Under the pieces are notes generated by a model. The model ran no database searches. It worked only from the letters and a program-made list of their open reading frames with translations, and was not told where the DNA came from. The position numbers were made by a program, and so were the translations under genes. A stretch of 64,000 bases of DNA from assembly GCF_022138605.1 (NCBI RefSeq), contig NZ_JACBFS010000002.1:1-64000 (forward strand). Reading direction: 5' to 3'. This document shows, one piece after another, positions 8,131-20,061 of the stretch. The stretch is from Xanthobacter sp. NM-25. Its GTDB lineage: Bacteria > Pseudomonadota > Alphaproteobacteria > Rhizobiales > Xanthobacteraceae. How positions within the stretch are numbered: the first letter of the stretch is position 1; the number at the start of each line of letters is the position of its first letter.

Positions 8131-11100
8131 TCAGGCAGATGCGGGTTCCGCGGGCGGCGGCTCTTGTGGCGGCTGCTGCGGCGCCACCTTCTTTTTCTTG
8201 CCCCGTTCCTCGAACCGCTGCAGCACCGTGAAGAAGGACGGCACGAACAACACCGCAAGGCAGGTGGACGCCAGCATGCCCGAGACCACGGCGATGCCGA
8301 TGGACTTGCGCGAGTTGGCGCCGGCGCCGGTGGCGAACACCAGCGGCAGCACGCCCAGGATGAAGGCGAAGGAGGTCATCAGGATGGGGCGGAACCGGAG
8401 CCGCGCCGCCTCCACCGCGGCATCCATGATCTCCATGCCCTCCGCCCGTTTTTCGCGGGCGTATTCGACGATCAGGATGGCGTTCTTGGCCGCGAGCGCG
8501 ATCAGAAGCACCAGGCCGATCTGGGTATAGAGATTGTTGGAGACCCCGAGCCCCAGCAGCGCCCCCACGGTGCCGAGCAGCGCCAGCGGCACCGCCAGGA
8601 TCACCGACATGGGCTGGATCCAGCTTTCGTACTGGCCGGCGAGCACGAAATAGACCAGCAGGATGGCGAGCCCGAACACGTAATAGATCTGGTTGCCCAC
8701 CGCCGCTTCCTGGAACGACATGGCGGTCCATTCAAAGCCGGTGCCCGGCGGCAGGGTGGCGGCGGCGATCTGCGCCATCAGATCCATGGCCTGGCCGGAG
8801 GAGAAGCCGGCGGCGTTGGAACCGACGATGGTGGCGGTCGGGTAGAGGTTATAGAGCGAGATCAGCGGCGGGCCCTGCATGGTCCGCACCGTCACCATGG
8901 AGCCGAGCGGCACCATGTTGCCCTGGGGCGTGCGCACCTTCAGCGCCATGAGGTCGTCCGGGGTCACGCGGCTGCGCGAATCCGCCTGGATATAGACCTG
9001 GAAGGTGTTGCCGAACCGGGTGATCTGATTGACGTAGGTGGAGCCGAGATAGGACGAGATGGTCTCGAACACCTGCCCCACGGTCACCCCGAGGGTCTCG
9101 GCCATGGTGCGGTTGACCTCCACCTCCAGCTGCGGCGCGCCGATGCGGAAGGAGGTGGCCACGTGCTGCAGGGCCGACTGGGCCTGGGCCTTCTCCACCA
9201 GCGAGGTGGTGATCTGCTCCAGGAGCCGATAGTCGAAATTGCCGTTGCGCAGCTGTGGCTGCATGGTGAAGCCGGCAGCGTTGCCGATACCCTGAATGGC
9301 CGGCGGCACCAGGATCAGCACCTGCGCTTCCTGCACCGGCGCGACCGCCTTGTTGAGGTTCTCGTAGAGCGACAACAGATCCTCGCCCTTGACCTTGCCG
9401 GAATAGCGCTCGTCCCACGGCGTCAGGGTCACGTAGATGACGCCGGCATTGGCGAGGGTGGAGGAATTGTCCATCACCGAGATGCCGGAGATGGCGAGGG
9501 CGGTCTGCACCCCCGGCACCTTGCGCACCCGCTCGGACACCTCGTTCATCACCACCTTGGTGCGGTTCATGTTGGCGCCGTCGGGCAGCTGCACCGCCAC
9601 CAGGAAGTAGCCCTGGTCCTCGATGGGCAGGAACGAGGTAGGCACGCGGGTGATGCCATAGCCGGCGACGCCGATCAGCGCGAAGGCGATCAGCACCATG
9701 GCGTGGGAATGGTGCACCATGCGGCCGATGAGGCCGGCATACCAGTGCTCGGCCTTGCCATAGATGGCGTTGAAGCCGCGGAAGATGACGTTGCGCTGCT
9801 CCGGCGGCACCGGCTTGCGCAGCCACAGGGCGCACTGGGTGGGCTTCAGCGTGGCGGCGTTGATGGCCGAGATGAAGGCGGTGGCGGCGATGACCAGCGC
9901 GAACTGCTTGAACATCTGCCCCGACAGGCCCGGAATGAACGAGGCCGGCAGGAACACGCTCATGAGGACCAGGGTGATGCCCACCACCGGCCCGAACAAC
10001 TCGTCCATGGCCTTTTCGGCGGCGGGCTGGCCCTCCATGCCCTCTTCGATATGCCGCGCCACGCCTTCAACGATGACGATGGCGTCATCCACCACGATGC
10101 CGATGGCCAGAATGATGGCGAACAGGGTCGAGATGTTGATGGTGAAGCCCATGGCGTCCATGGCGGCGAAGGCGCCGATGATGGTCACCGGCACCGTGGT
10201 GGCCGGAACCAGCGTCGCCCGCCAGTCCTGAAGGAACATCAGGATCACCACCAGCACCAGCAGCGCCGCCTCATAAAGGGTCTTGTAGACCTCGTTGATG
10301 GAGGCGGAGACGAACCACGTGGTGTTGAATGGAATGGAATATTCCAACCCCTCGGGGAAGTTCTTCTTCAGCTCCTCCATCTTCGCGGCAATGCGGTTCG
10401 ACACATCGAGCGCATTGGCGGCGGGAAGGAGGAAGATGCCAACGCCGGCCGCGGGCTTGCCGTCCTGGGTAAAGTCGCGCGAGTAGCTCTGCGCGCCCAG
10501 TTCCACCCGGGCGATGTCGCGGATGCGGACGATGCGACCGCCATCCTGATTGTCCACCTTGACGATGATGTTCTCGTATTCGGCGGCATCGTTGAGCCGG
10601 CCCTTCACGTTCACCGTATATTGGAAGGCCGCGCTGGAGGGGGCCGGCGGGATGCCCAGCTGGCCGGGGGTCACCAGCTGGCTCTGCTTCTGGATGGCGT
10701 TGCCGACGTCGCTGGGGGTGAGGCCGAACGCCTGCATCTTGGCCGGATCCATCCAGACGCGCAGCGCATAGGTGCCGGTGCCGAAGATGGCGACGTTGCC
10801 GACACCCTCCACGCGGGCCAGCTCGTTCTGGATGTTGATGATGCCGTAATTGTTCAGATACAGGCCGTCATACCGGCCATCGGGCGAGGTGAGGGTCACG
10901 AACTCCAGGATGGAGGTGCCCTTCTGCAGAATGGTCACGCCCTGGGTCTGCACCGCCGTCGGCAGCGAGGCGAGCGCGATGTTCACCCGGTTCTGCACCA
11001 GCACCTGGGCCATGTTCGGATCGGTGCCGATGGCGAAGGTCACCACCAGCGTATAGGTGCCGTCCGAGGCCGCCCAGGACTGCATGTAGATCATGCCCTC

Positions 11101-11319
11101 GACGCCGTTCACCTGCTGCTCGATGGGCAGCGCCACCGTATCGACGATGGTCTTGGCCGAGGCGCCCGGATAGCTGGTGCTCACCGACACCGTGGGCGGC
11201 ACGATGTTGGGATATTGCGCCACCGGCAGGCGGATGAGCGACACAAGGCCGATCAGCACGAAGACCAGGGCCAGCACGTTCGAGAGGACCGGCCGCTCGA
11301 TGAAAAAGCGCGAAATCAT
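8131..11319 (-). CDS. RND multidrug efflux permease (HAE1/AcrB family)
   Basis: A 1062-residue inner-membrane proton antiporter of the AcrB/MexB type. The start MISRFFIERPVLSNVLALVF is diagnostic, so I use the ATG at 11319 rather than the longer arginine-rich extension. Seen are TM1, the porter domain opening with VAQYPNIVPPTVSV, the TM4 segment with the paired acidic residues (GIVVDDAIVIVE), the duplicated second half from about residue 540, and a Pro/Glu-rich tail. It lies 31 bases after the adaptor gene, so the two form an operon. No outer-membrane factor is encoded in the window, so a TolC-type channel must come from elsewhere. Probable role: drug, solvent or bile-acid efflux; substrate not predictable. 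Confidence 0.95.
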   Translation of the reverse strand: MISRFFIERPVLSNVLALVFVLIGLVSLIRLPVAQYPNIVPPTVSVSTSYPGASAKTIVDTVALPIEQQVNGVEGMIYMQSWAASDGTYTLVVTFAIGTDPNMAQVLVQNRVNIALASLPTAVQTQGVTILQKGTSILEFVTLTSPDGRYDGLYLNNYGIINIQNELARVEGVGNVAIFGTGTYALRVWMDPAKMQAFGLTPSDVGNAIQKQSQLVTPGQLGIPPAPSSAAFQYTVNVKGRLNDAAEYENIIVKVDNQDGGRIVRIRDIARVELGAQSYSRDFTQDGKPAAGVGIFLLPAANALDVSNRIAAKMEELKKNFPEGLEYSIPFNTTWFVSASINEVYKTLYEAALLVLVVILMFLQDWRATLVPATTVPVTIIGAFAAMDAMGFTINISTLFAIILAIGIVVDDAIVIVEGVARHIEEGMEGQPAAEKAMDELFGPVVGITLVLMSVFLPASFIPGLSGQMFKQFALVIAATAFISAINAATLKPTQCALWLRKPVPPEQRNVIFRGFNAIYGKAEHWYAGLIGRMVHHSHAMVLIAFALIGVAGYGITRVPTSFLPIEDQGYFLVAVQLPDGANMNRTKVVMNEVSERVRKVPGVQTALAISGISVMDNSSTLANAGVIYVTLTPWDERYSGKVKGEDLLSLYENLNKAVAPVQEAQVLILVPPAIQGIGNAAGFTMQPQLRNGNFDYRLLEQITTSLVEKAQAQSALQHVATSFRIGAPQLEVEVNRTMAETLGVTVGQVFETISSYLGSTYVNQITRFGNTFQVYIQADSRSRVTPDDLMALKVRTPQGNMVPLGSMVTVRTMQGPPLISLYNLYPTATIVGSNAAGFSSGQAMDLMAQIAAATLPPGTGFEWTAMSFQEAAVGNQIYYVFGLAILLVYFVLAGQYESWIQPMSVILAVPLALLGTVGALLGLGVSNNLYTQIGLVLLIALAAKNAILIVEYAREKRAEGMEIMDAAVEAARLRFRPILMTSFAFILGVLPLVFATGAGANSRKSIGIAVVSGMLASTCLAVLFVPSFFTVLQRFEERGKKKKVAPQQPPQEPPPAEPASA

Positions 11320-11350
11320 GGGCGCTGGTTCCTGGCGTTCGAGGGACGGA

Positions 11351-12694
11351 TCAATTCTTCTGCGGCGCGGGCGGCGCGGTCGCCGGCTTTGAATCGGCCG
11401 GCTTAGTGTCCGCTGGCTTGGTGTCCGGCTGCCTGGTGTCCACCGACTTGCCGCCATCCTGAACCGGCGTCGGCTGCAGCGGCGCGGCGATCTTGCCGGC
11501 CTCCACCGTCACCTTGGAACCGGGCACCGCGCGCTGGATGCCATTGACGATGACCCGATCCCCCGCCGACAGGCCGCCCTCGATGGCCCGCAGGCCATCA
11601 GGCTGCAGCTGGCCGAGGGTGACCTGGCGCTGCGCCACCTCGTCCTTGTCGTTCACCACCAGCACATAAGAACCGAGCTGGTTCTCGCTGATGATGGAAT
11701 CGGGCACCAGGATGGTGGGCAACGCCTTACCCAGCGGCAGCCGCACCCGCGCGAACAGGCCGGGCAGCAGCGCCACATTGGCATTCTCGAAGATGCCGCG
11801 CACGGTGAGGGTGCCGAGGTTGGGATCCACCTGGGGGGCGATGTAGTCGAGCTTGCCCACGTGGGGGAAGCCGGTTTCCGTCTGCAGGCCGATCTCCACC
11901 GGAATGGCGCCGGGATTCTCCCGCAGGGTCATCATCTGATGGCCGGCCTTGGCCATGCCTTCCTTGATGTTGAGCACCTGCTGCTCGCTCAGGGAGAACC
12001 ACACATAGATGGGGTTCACCTCGACGATGGTGGCGAGCTTGGTGGGCCCGGAATAGCCCACCAGAGCGCCCACATCCTGCAAGTGGGCGGTCACCACGCC
12101 GGCGAACGGCGCGCGCACCTCGGTATAGCCGAGGTTGATCTGCGCCAGATCCAGCGAGGCCTGGGCGTTCTCCACATCGGCCACCGCCGCATCGCGCTTG
12201 GCGCGGGCCTGATCGAGCACGGCCTGGGAGGCAAAGTCCTGCTTGGCCAGCTGGTTCTGGCGGTTGAATTCCGCCTCGGCCTGCACCTGGGACGCCTGCT
12301 TGGCGGCGAGGGTCGCCTTCGCCTGCTCCACATTGGCCTTGTAGACATCCTGCTCGATCACGAAGAGGAGATCCCCCTTCTTCACCAGCTGGCCGTCCGC
12401 ATAATTGATGGAGGTGAGGAAGCCCTGCACGCGGGCGTTCAGATCCACCGAATTGATGGAGGCGGTGTTACCCGTCAATTCCAGGTAGCGAGTCACCGGC
12501 TGATCGCTCACGGTGGCCACCGTCACGGTGGGCGGGGGCGGCGGCACATAGGTATTTTTTTCCTCGCACGCGGCGAGGACGAGACCGGCGGACATCAGGG
12601 CGACCCAGCGGGCGGCAACGCCCGCTCGCGTGGCGCGCGACCCGAGATTCTCATTCTCCTGTCGGCGACCCGCCCGCAACTCCCAACGGCCCAT
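11351..12694 (-). CDS. RND efflux periplasmic adaptor lipoprotein (MFP family)
   Basis: A membrane-fusion protein of about 447 residues. The signal segment ends in the lipobox LVLAAC (Cys43 from the chosen ATG at 12694), followed by Pro-rich linker PPPPPTVTVA, a lipoyl/barrel-sandwich region (LNARVQGFLTSINYADGQLV), a long alpha-helical hairpin (residues about 135-205) and beta-barrel domains. The C-terminus carries a small tandem repeat (DTKPADTKPADSKPA). The first start with a plausible leader gives a rather long n-region; a further upstream ATG (12883) adds unlikely sequence. It is translated before the permease and couples it to an outer-membrane channel. A 24-bp perfect palindrome lies 66 bases upstream. 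Confidence 0.93.
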   Translation of the reverse strand: MGRWELRAGRRQENENLGSRATRAGVAARWVALMSAGLVLAACEEKNTYVPPPPPTVTVATVSDQPVTRYLELTGNTASINSVDLNARVQGFLTSINYADGQLVKKGDLLFVIEQDVYKANVEQAKATLAAKQASQVQAEAEFNRQNQLAKQDFASQAVLDQARAKRDAAVADVENAQASLDLAQINLGYTEVRAPFAGVVTAHLQDVGALVGYSGPTKLATIVEVNPIYVWFSLSEQQVLNIKEGMAKAGHQMMTLRENPGAIPVEIGLQTETGFPHVGKLDYIAPQVDPNLGTLTVRGIFENANVALLPGLFARVRLPLGKALPTILVPDSIISENQLGSYVLVVNDKDEVAQRQVTLGQLQPDGLRAIEGGLSAGDRVIVNGIQRAVPGSKVTVEAGKIAAPLQPTPVQDGGKSVDTRQPDTKPADTKPADSKPATAPPAPQKN

Positions 12695-12759
12695 GCTTAT
12701 TCCCCCGGCATCCGCAGCCGGGCGGATACTAAGGGCCCCCCGCGAGAGTGTCCATGCAC

Positions 12760-12783
12760 CGCTTCCGCGCGCGCGCGGAAGCG
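12760..12783. promoter_or_regulatory. Perfect 24-bp palindrome upstream of the RND operon
   Basis: CGCTTCCGCGCG at 12760-12771 is followed directly by its exact reverse complement at 12772-12783. It sits 66-89 bases before the adaptor start, in the divergent region shared with secA. A position and symmetry like this fit a TetR-type operator for the efflux genes, but no regulator gene is nearby and GC-rich alternation makes chance palindromes less surprising. Confidence 0.4.
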
Positions 12784-13116
12784 CGGACGGTGCTGCAAAA
12801 TTGCCATGCTGGCGCACCAGCGCCGGTGCCGACGTTGCGGCAGGGCGCGCCGCCTCACATTGACAATGGGCGGGGCCGTTCATAAGTGTCCGCGTGGTGT
12901 GCTGTCCGTCGTCGGTACCGCCCTATCTCGACGCGCGCGCGGGGGACAAGGCGGAACGGCGTAGGTCCGGCGCGGGGAGAGCCTCTCCGCCGCCAGACTG
13001 GTTCGGACTTGCTGACGCCGCATTAGGGGTGTCGAAAGGCGCGCCATTTCCCGGAGGGTCCGGCGGCCCGTCTCCGCCCTCCTCGCGACCCGACGGATCG
13101 GAACAGAGAATAACCC
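12784..13116. other. Divergent intergenic region, efflux operon / secA
   Basis: No gene is supported here. The stretch must contain the secA promoter; I see only weak candidates. A compact GGAGAG-C-CTCTCC inverted repeat lies near 12977-12989. The secA ribosome site (AGAG before AATAACCC) is modest. Confidence 0.4.
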
Positions 13117-15897
<2,781 letters not shown>

Positions 15898-15952
15898 CGC
15901 TGTGGCGGCGCCGGGTCCAACGGATCACGGCTCGACGCATTCAAGACCTGAG

Positions 15953-15987
15953 GATCGGGCGCGGCCGCCGGGCGGTTGCGCCCGATC
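15953..15987 (+). terminator. Hairpin after secA
   Basis: GATCGGGCGC (15953-15962) pairs perfectly with GCGCCCGATC (15978-15987); the 15-base loop can form a further small GC stem. It lies 55 bases after the secA stop and faces the convergent small exported gene. No U-run follows. Confidence 0.5.
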
Positions 15988-16038
15988 TGCATTGGGGCCG
16001 CCGGCCTCAGCGCCGTCCGCCGCGGGCCCGCTCAAGCC

Positions 16039-16443
16039 TCAGCATCTGCGGGCATAGGTGAACACCAGCCGGTCTTCCACCGGCTGATCTGTGGGCACGC
16101 ACGCGCGGTAGACCTCGCGCCAGCCGCTGAGGACGATCCGGGTCTGATCGCCGCTGACGGGCCCCTCCACGGCATATTCCGTCACCGCTCCGGGACATTC
16201 GGTGGAGAACATGCGGGCGATGCCGCTGTAGGTTCGGCCATGGCGCTTGCCCTTGAACAGCAGTGTGCCGCGCTTCACGCCGATCTCGCGCAAGCCGGGC
16301 CGGGGCACCTCATAAACGAAGCTGCGCGCGTCGCCTGCCGCCACCAGCCGCACCAGCGAGCCATTGTGCATCCAGCAGCTGTCCGCCAGCGCCGGTGCCC
16401 CGCTCAGCAGCAGCGCCGCCACCATCACCATTCCCCGCCGCAT
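16039..16443 (-). CDS. Small exported protein, function unknown
   Basis: A 134-residue protein starting MRRGMVMVAALLLSGAPALA, a clear Sec signal peptide with an ALA-DS cleavage site; the ATG at 16443 has a GGAGG-rich ribosome site a few bases upstream. The mature part is about 114 residues with four cysteines (one near the start, one each around the ECPGAV and ACVPTD segments, and the last residue), which could form disulfides in the periplasm. I do not recognise the family. It is convergent with secA and co-oriented with the L,D-transpeptidase gene about 500 bases upstream. Confidence 0.7.
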   Translation of the reverse strand: MRRGMVMVAALLLSGAPALADSCWMHNGSLVRLVAAGDARSFVYEVPRPGLREIGVKRGTLLFKGKRHGRTYSGIARMFSTECPGAVTEYAVEGPVSGDQTRIVLSGWREVYRACVPTDQPVEDRLVFTYARRC

Positions 16444-16941
16444 AGCCCCCCTCCCCTGTCGGCCGGCCCGGCCGTCGCCCCTTCGCTCCGTCCAGAGCAC
16501 GGCGAAAGCGCGCGCCCGTCAAGCCGGATCGCCCGCCCTGCGGCCAAGCTATGCTTCAGCTTCCCTGTTTCACCTTCCGTGCCTCAGCAGAGCCTGCCAC
16601 CGGGCCAACCGGAAAAGCCCGGCGTGGACGCGCCCCTCCGCCGCGCGAGCGACGCAGACCGCGCCGGCCTCCGCCCCAGCAGAAAAGAGGATTGCAGGTC
16701 TCCCCCTCGGCCCTGGCGGCCGCCGGCGCCTGAGGCATCGACGCGGAGCAGGACACGGCGGCGACCGCCCGCGACGCGAGCGCATCAAGAGATGGCGGCA
16801 CGGCGCATTCCCTGTCCGCCTTGCGGGAGCCACGGAAGCACGAGCAAGAGGTGAGCAAACGGATATGAGCCACGCGCCATGCGCGGGCCAGCGGCGGGCA
16901 CCGGACGGTCGAGCCGGCCAGCACCCGCGAGGACCCGCACC
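16444..16941. other. Intergenic stretch of about 500 bases
   Basis: Open frames here on both strands have unnatural Arg/Ala/Gly/Pro-rich composition and no family resemblance, so I treat the stretch as non-coding. It would hold the promoter of the small exported gene and the end of the L,D-transpeptidase transcript. No RNA gene was seen. Confidence 0.45.
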
Positions 16942-18117
16942 CTAGCGCGGGGCCACCGCCGGCAGGGGCACGGTGCTGGTGGTCACCGCCCCGTCGGCGG
17001 TGGTGGTGGCGACGGGCGGCTGCTGCGCCGCCATCTGCGCCCCGGTGGAAGCGGGGGCCGCCACCGGCTTCTCCGGTCCCCCCACGTCGGCCACCGACTT
17101 GTCGTCGACGATGCGCGGCGGGCGGGTGGTTTCGGGAATGGTGCCGGGCGCCTGCGGCGCGAAAGCGGATTCGCTGCCGCCTTCCCGCCGCTTGATCTCG
17201 GCCAGGAACACCGGATGCATGCCGCCGTCGGCATTGGTGCGCACGGGGGCGGTGGGCCCGCTGGAGAGCGCGGCGATCTGGGCATCGTCGCTGCGGGTCT
17301 TGGCCGCCACCGCCTGCGCCACCGAGGGGTCGACCTGATAGGGCGGGCAAGCGGCCTCGGCATCGAAGCGCGCGCCGGGCACCGCCTGGGCATCGAACAC
17401 GTAGCGCCGCTCGCACACATTCACCTTCGGCACCTGGCGGCTGACCTCGAAATGGTCGTAGCCCTGCTTGAGGTTGCGCCAGAAAGCCATGTTGGGATTG
17501 TTGCGGTGGCGGGCCATATTCTTCGGCGTCATGCGGAACGGATAGGCCTGCACCTGGAAATCCCGCTGGCCGCCGGCAAAGCTCTCCCGCGCCAGGGAAA
17601 AGATCTCCGAGATCTGCTCGTCGGTCATGGCGTAGCAGCCGGCCGATGAGCAATCGCCATGCACCATCAGGAAGTCGCCGGTGCGCCCATAGGCCTTGTC
17701 GAAGGCATTGGGGAAGCCGAGATTGAACGAGAGATAATAGCTGGAATTGGGGTTCATCTGCCCCGGGCTGATGGCATAGAAGCCTTCCGGCGCCTGCCGG
17801 TCGCCGGTGCGCACCTTGGGGCCGAGCTCGCCAGACCAGCGGCAGATGGGATAGGTCTTCAGCAGCGCATAGCGCCCCGAGGAGGTTTCCTTCCACACCT
17901 CCAGCTCCGCCTCTTCCTTGAAGATGCGGACCATGATGGGGGTGGCCGGGGTCATGCCCTTCTCGCTGATAAGGGCGACCATCTGCGGCGAGAGCGGCTT
18001 GTTGGCCTTGCGCGCCACGGAATCGGTCTGATTGCACGCCGCGAGGGCGAGCGCCGCGGTGGCGGCCAACGCCGCCATGCGGACGCGGGACGAGACTATC
18101 GTCAACGGACGGCTCAA
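16942..18117 (-). CDS. YafK-like murein L,D-transpeptidase lipoprotein
   Basis: A 391-residue protein with a lipoprotein signal (LALAAC, lipid-bearing Cys28). The catalytic core of the YkuD fold includes MVHGDCSSAGCYAM with His153 and Cys161, the signature of the YafK/DpaA subgroup. In E. coli YafK (DpaA) releases Braun lipoprotein from peptidoglycan, so a role in cross-linking or cleaving peptidoglycan-attached proteins in the periplasm is likely. The C-terminal 150 residues are Pro/Ala/Thr-rich and low complexity. I take the TTG at 18117, which has AGGAG upstream; an internal ATG at 18078 would leave the signal without basic residues. Confidence 0.88.
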   Translation of the reverse strand: MSRPLTIVSSRVRMAALAATAALALAACNQTDSVARKANKPLSPQMVALISEKGMTPATPIMVRIFKEEAELEVWKETSSGRYALLKTYPICRWSGELGPKVRTGDRQAPEGFYAISPGQMNPNSSYYLSFNLGFPNAFDKAYGRTGDFLMVHGDCSSAGCYAMTDEQISEIFSLARESFAGGQRDFQVQAYPFRMTPKNMARHRNNPNMAFWRNLKQGYDHFEVSRQVPKVNVCERRYVFDAQAVPGARFDAEAACPPYQVDPSVAQAVAAKTRSDDAQIAALSSGPTAPVRTNADGGMHPVFLAEIKRREGGSESAFAPQAPGTIPETTRPPRIVDDKSVADVGGPEKPVAAPASTGAQMAAQQPPVATTTADGAVTTSTVPLPAVAPR

Positions 18118-18473
18118 CGCGGAACTCCTGATACCTGTCCGGGCACGTTAAACCACATCATCCGCCCCTGAATCTTGACGGCGCGTTACCACAATGTGAC
18201 CGAATTGAGCTGGCCATCCGGCCCACGCGCTTTCGGCGCGGAGCACGGCGGCAGGCGCCCGCATCCAGCGGCGAACAAACGGGGCAATTGCGGCTAAGAT
18301 GAGATCCACGCACCGGCCGGACGTGGGACCCGCCAGGATTTTTCCACCGGTGGCGACACCCCCTTGCGCCGGCGCCAAACAGCCGCAGGCGAGGGCACCA
18401 ACTCGGCGCAGATGCGGGCAAGGAGCGGGAGGAAACAGGCGCCACGGGCGCGGCCAGGCCGCGCCCGATGGGC
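18118..18473. other. Gap between accA and the L,D-transpeptidase gene
   Basis: About 350 bases with no credible gene. It contains the accA terminator candidate at its right end and presumably the transpeptidase promoter; I could not pick a convincing -35/-10 pair. Confidence 0.4.
18446..18466 (-). terminator. Hairpin after accA
   Basis: GGGCGCGGCC (18446-18455) and GGCCGCGCCC (18457-18466) are exact inverted copies separated by one base. The element starts 7 bases after the accA stop on the minus strand. A short T-containing tract (TGTTTCC) follows about 10 bases on. Confidence 0.55.
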
Positions 18474-19424
18474 TCAGAGGTTGCGGCCGATGGCCAGGAA
18501 CTTCGCCCGCCGCGCCTTGCGCAGGGCCGGCCCGTCCAGCTCCACCAGCGAGGACAGGGCATCGGAGATGGCATCACCCACCGCCGCCACGGCCACTTCC
18601 GGATCGCGGTGGGCGCCGCCGACGGGCTCCTTCACGATGGAATCGATGACGCCGAACCGGAGCAGGTCCTGGGCGGTGATCTTCATGTTGGTGGCCGCGT
18701 CCTGCGCCTTGGCGGTGTCGCGCCACAGGATGGAGGCGGCGCCTTCCGGCGAGATCACGCTATAGATGGCGTGCTCCAGCATCAGCACCTTGTTGGCGGT
18801 GGCCAGCGCGATGGCGCCGCCCGAACCGCCCTCGCCGATGATCACCGCCACATTGGGCACCATCAGGCCGAGGCAGGCATCGGTGGAGCGGGCGATGGCC
18901 TCGGCCTGGCCGCGCTCCTCGGCGCCGATGCCGGGATAGGCGCCGGCGGTATCCACCAGCGAGATCACCGGCAGACCGAAGCGGTCCGCCAGCTCCATCA
19001 GGCGCACCGCCTTGCGGTAGCCCTCCGGCCGCGCCATGCCGAAATTGTGACGGATGCGGGTCTCGGTGGTGGAGCCCTTCTCGTGGCCGAGCACGCAGAC
19101 CGGCTCGCCGCGAAAACGGGCAAACCCGCCGATGATCGCTTCATCCTCACCATACTTGCGGTCGCCCGCCAGCGGCGTGAAATCCTCGAACAGGCCATCG
19201 GCGAAGGTCGCGAAATGCGGCCGCAGCGGGTGACGCGCCACGAGGGTCTTTTGCCAGGGTGTGAGATTGGCATAGAGCGCCACCAGCGCATCATGCGCCT
19301 TGGTTTCCAGCCGCTGAACCTCGTCGCCGATGGCGACGCCGTTCGCGGCGGAAAGCGCCCGCAATTCTTCCACCTTGGCCTCGAGTTCGGCCACCGGCTT
19401 CTCGAAGTCCAGATAGCTGCGCAT
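18474..19424 (-). CDS. accA: Acetyl-CoA carboxylase carboxyltransferase alpha subunit
   Basis: A 316-residue subunit that, with AccD, moves CO2 from carboxybiotin to acetyl-CoA to give malonyl-CoA, the first step of fatty-acid synthesis. Start MRSYLDFEKPVAELEAKVEE is typical. The crotonase-like core shows GHEKGSTTETRIRHNFGMA, the oxyanion/biotin-binding stretch DTAGAYPGIGAEERGQAEAI and IGEGGSGGAIALA. Length fits the family. It stands alone between non-coding gaps, which is normal for alphaproteobacteria, where accD and accBC lie elsewhere. Confidence 0.98.
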   Translation of the reverse strand: MRSYLDFEKPVAELEAKVEELRALSAANGVAIGDEVQRLETKAHDALVALYANLTPWQKTLVARHPLRPHFATFADGLFEDFTPLAGDRKYGEDEAIIGGFARFRGEPVCVLGHEKGSTTETRIRHNFGMARPEGYRKAVRLMELADRFGLPVISLVDTAGAYPGIGAEERGQAEAIARSTDACLGLMVPNVAVIIGEGGSGGAIALATANKVLMLEHAIYSVISPEGAASILWRDTAKAQDAATNMKITAQDLLRFGVIDSIVKEPVGGAHRDPEVAVAAVGDAISDALSSLVELDGPALRKARRAKFLAIGRNL

Positions 19425-19767
19425 GCTTGTCCGTGAGGTTGGAAAGGGTCAATTTTAGCCCCTCCGATGGGGCGGGAAGCTGCCTTCGGCCGGCCGGCAA
19501 GTCAAGGGCGGCCATCGCGGGGCATCCATGCACCCGCCGGCGCGCGACCACCTCCACCGCCGAGGCTGCCGGCGTGCTCCCGGCCAGCGCCCGCCCCTGC
19601 GCCCGCCTCTGCACGCGCCCTGCGCCACTCCCCGCGGGGTCCGCGACGGCGCCGCAAACGCCTTTGCCCGGCCCCACCGTGACATCCCGCGCTGCGCAAT
19701 GGCCTTGTTCCGGCCCCCTTCTCAAGGCTATTGCTGAACCGCTATTGCTGCGGGGATCCTCACCGAC
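19425..19767. other. Divergent region between accA and yggT-like gene
   Basis: No gene supported. On the minus strand a TAAAAT hexamer near 19453 could be the accA -10 element, but no good -35 stands out. Open frames across this stretch are Arg-rich shadows. Confidence 0.35.
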
Positions 19768-20058
19768 ATGCGCGCCGTTCTCGACGTCATCCTGATTGTG
19801 CTGAACCTTTACGTGTGGCTGCTGATTGCCGCCGCCGTCCTGTCCTGGCTGGTCGCCTTCAATGTGGTGAACCCCTACAACAAGTTCATCCACTCCGTGG
19901 GCGAGTTCCTGTATCGCATCACCGAGCCGGTGCTCGCGCCGATCCGCTCGGTCATTCCCTCGCTGGGCGGCATCGACATCTCGCCGATGATTCTCATTCT
20001 GCTCATCTTCTTCGTTCAGCGGGTGATCGGCCTCTACGTCTATCCCAACGTCTTCTGA
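19768..20058 (+). CDS. YggT family membrane protein
   Basis: A 96-residue integral membrane protein with two hydrophobic segments (about 5-30 and 70-90) and the family motif around TEPVLAPIRSVIPSLGGIDISP between them. YggT proteins are widespread and often next to a DUF167 gene, as here, 3 bases downstream. Proposed roles include osmotic/K+ stress and cell division, but the exact function is unsettled. Confidence 0.93.
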   Translation: MRAVLDVILIVLNLYVWLLIAAAVLSWLVAFNVVNPYNKFIHSVGEFLYRITEPVLAPIRSVIPSLGGIDISPMILILLIFFVQRVIGLYVYPNVF

Positions 20059-20061
20059 GCC

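Noticed and set aside
4673..8530. 1285-codon plus-strand frame over the DUF2126 gene
   Set aside because: Antisense shadow with Arg/Gly/His-rich composition; the opposite strand encodes a recognisable protein with intact catalytic triad.
8164..11406. 1080-codon frame antisense to the RND pump
   Set aside because: Composition dominated by His/Asp/Gly/Arg and no domains; shadow of the permease.
16556..18037. 493-codon minus-strand frame overlapping the L,D-transpeptidase gene
   Set aside because: It is the transpeptidase gene read in another frame; no domain, while the true frame has lipobox and HGDCSSAGC motif.
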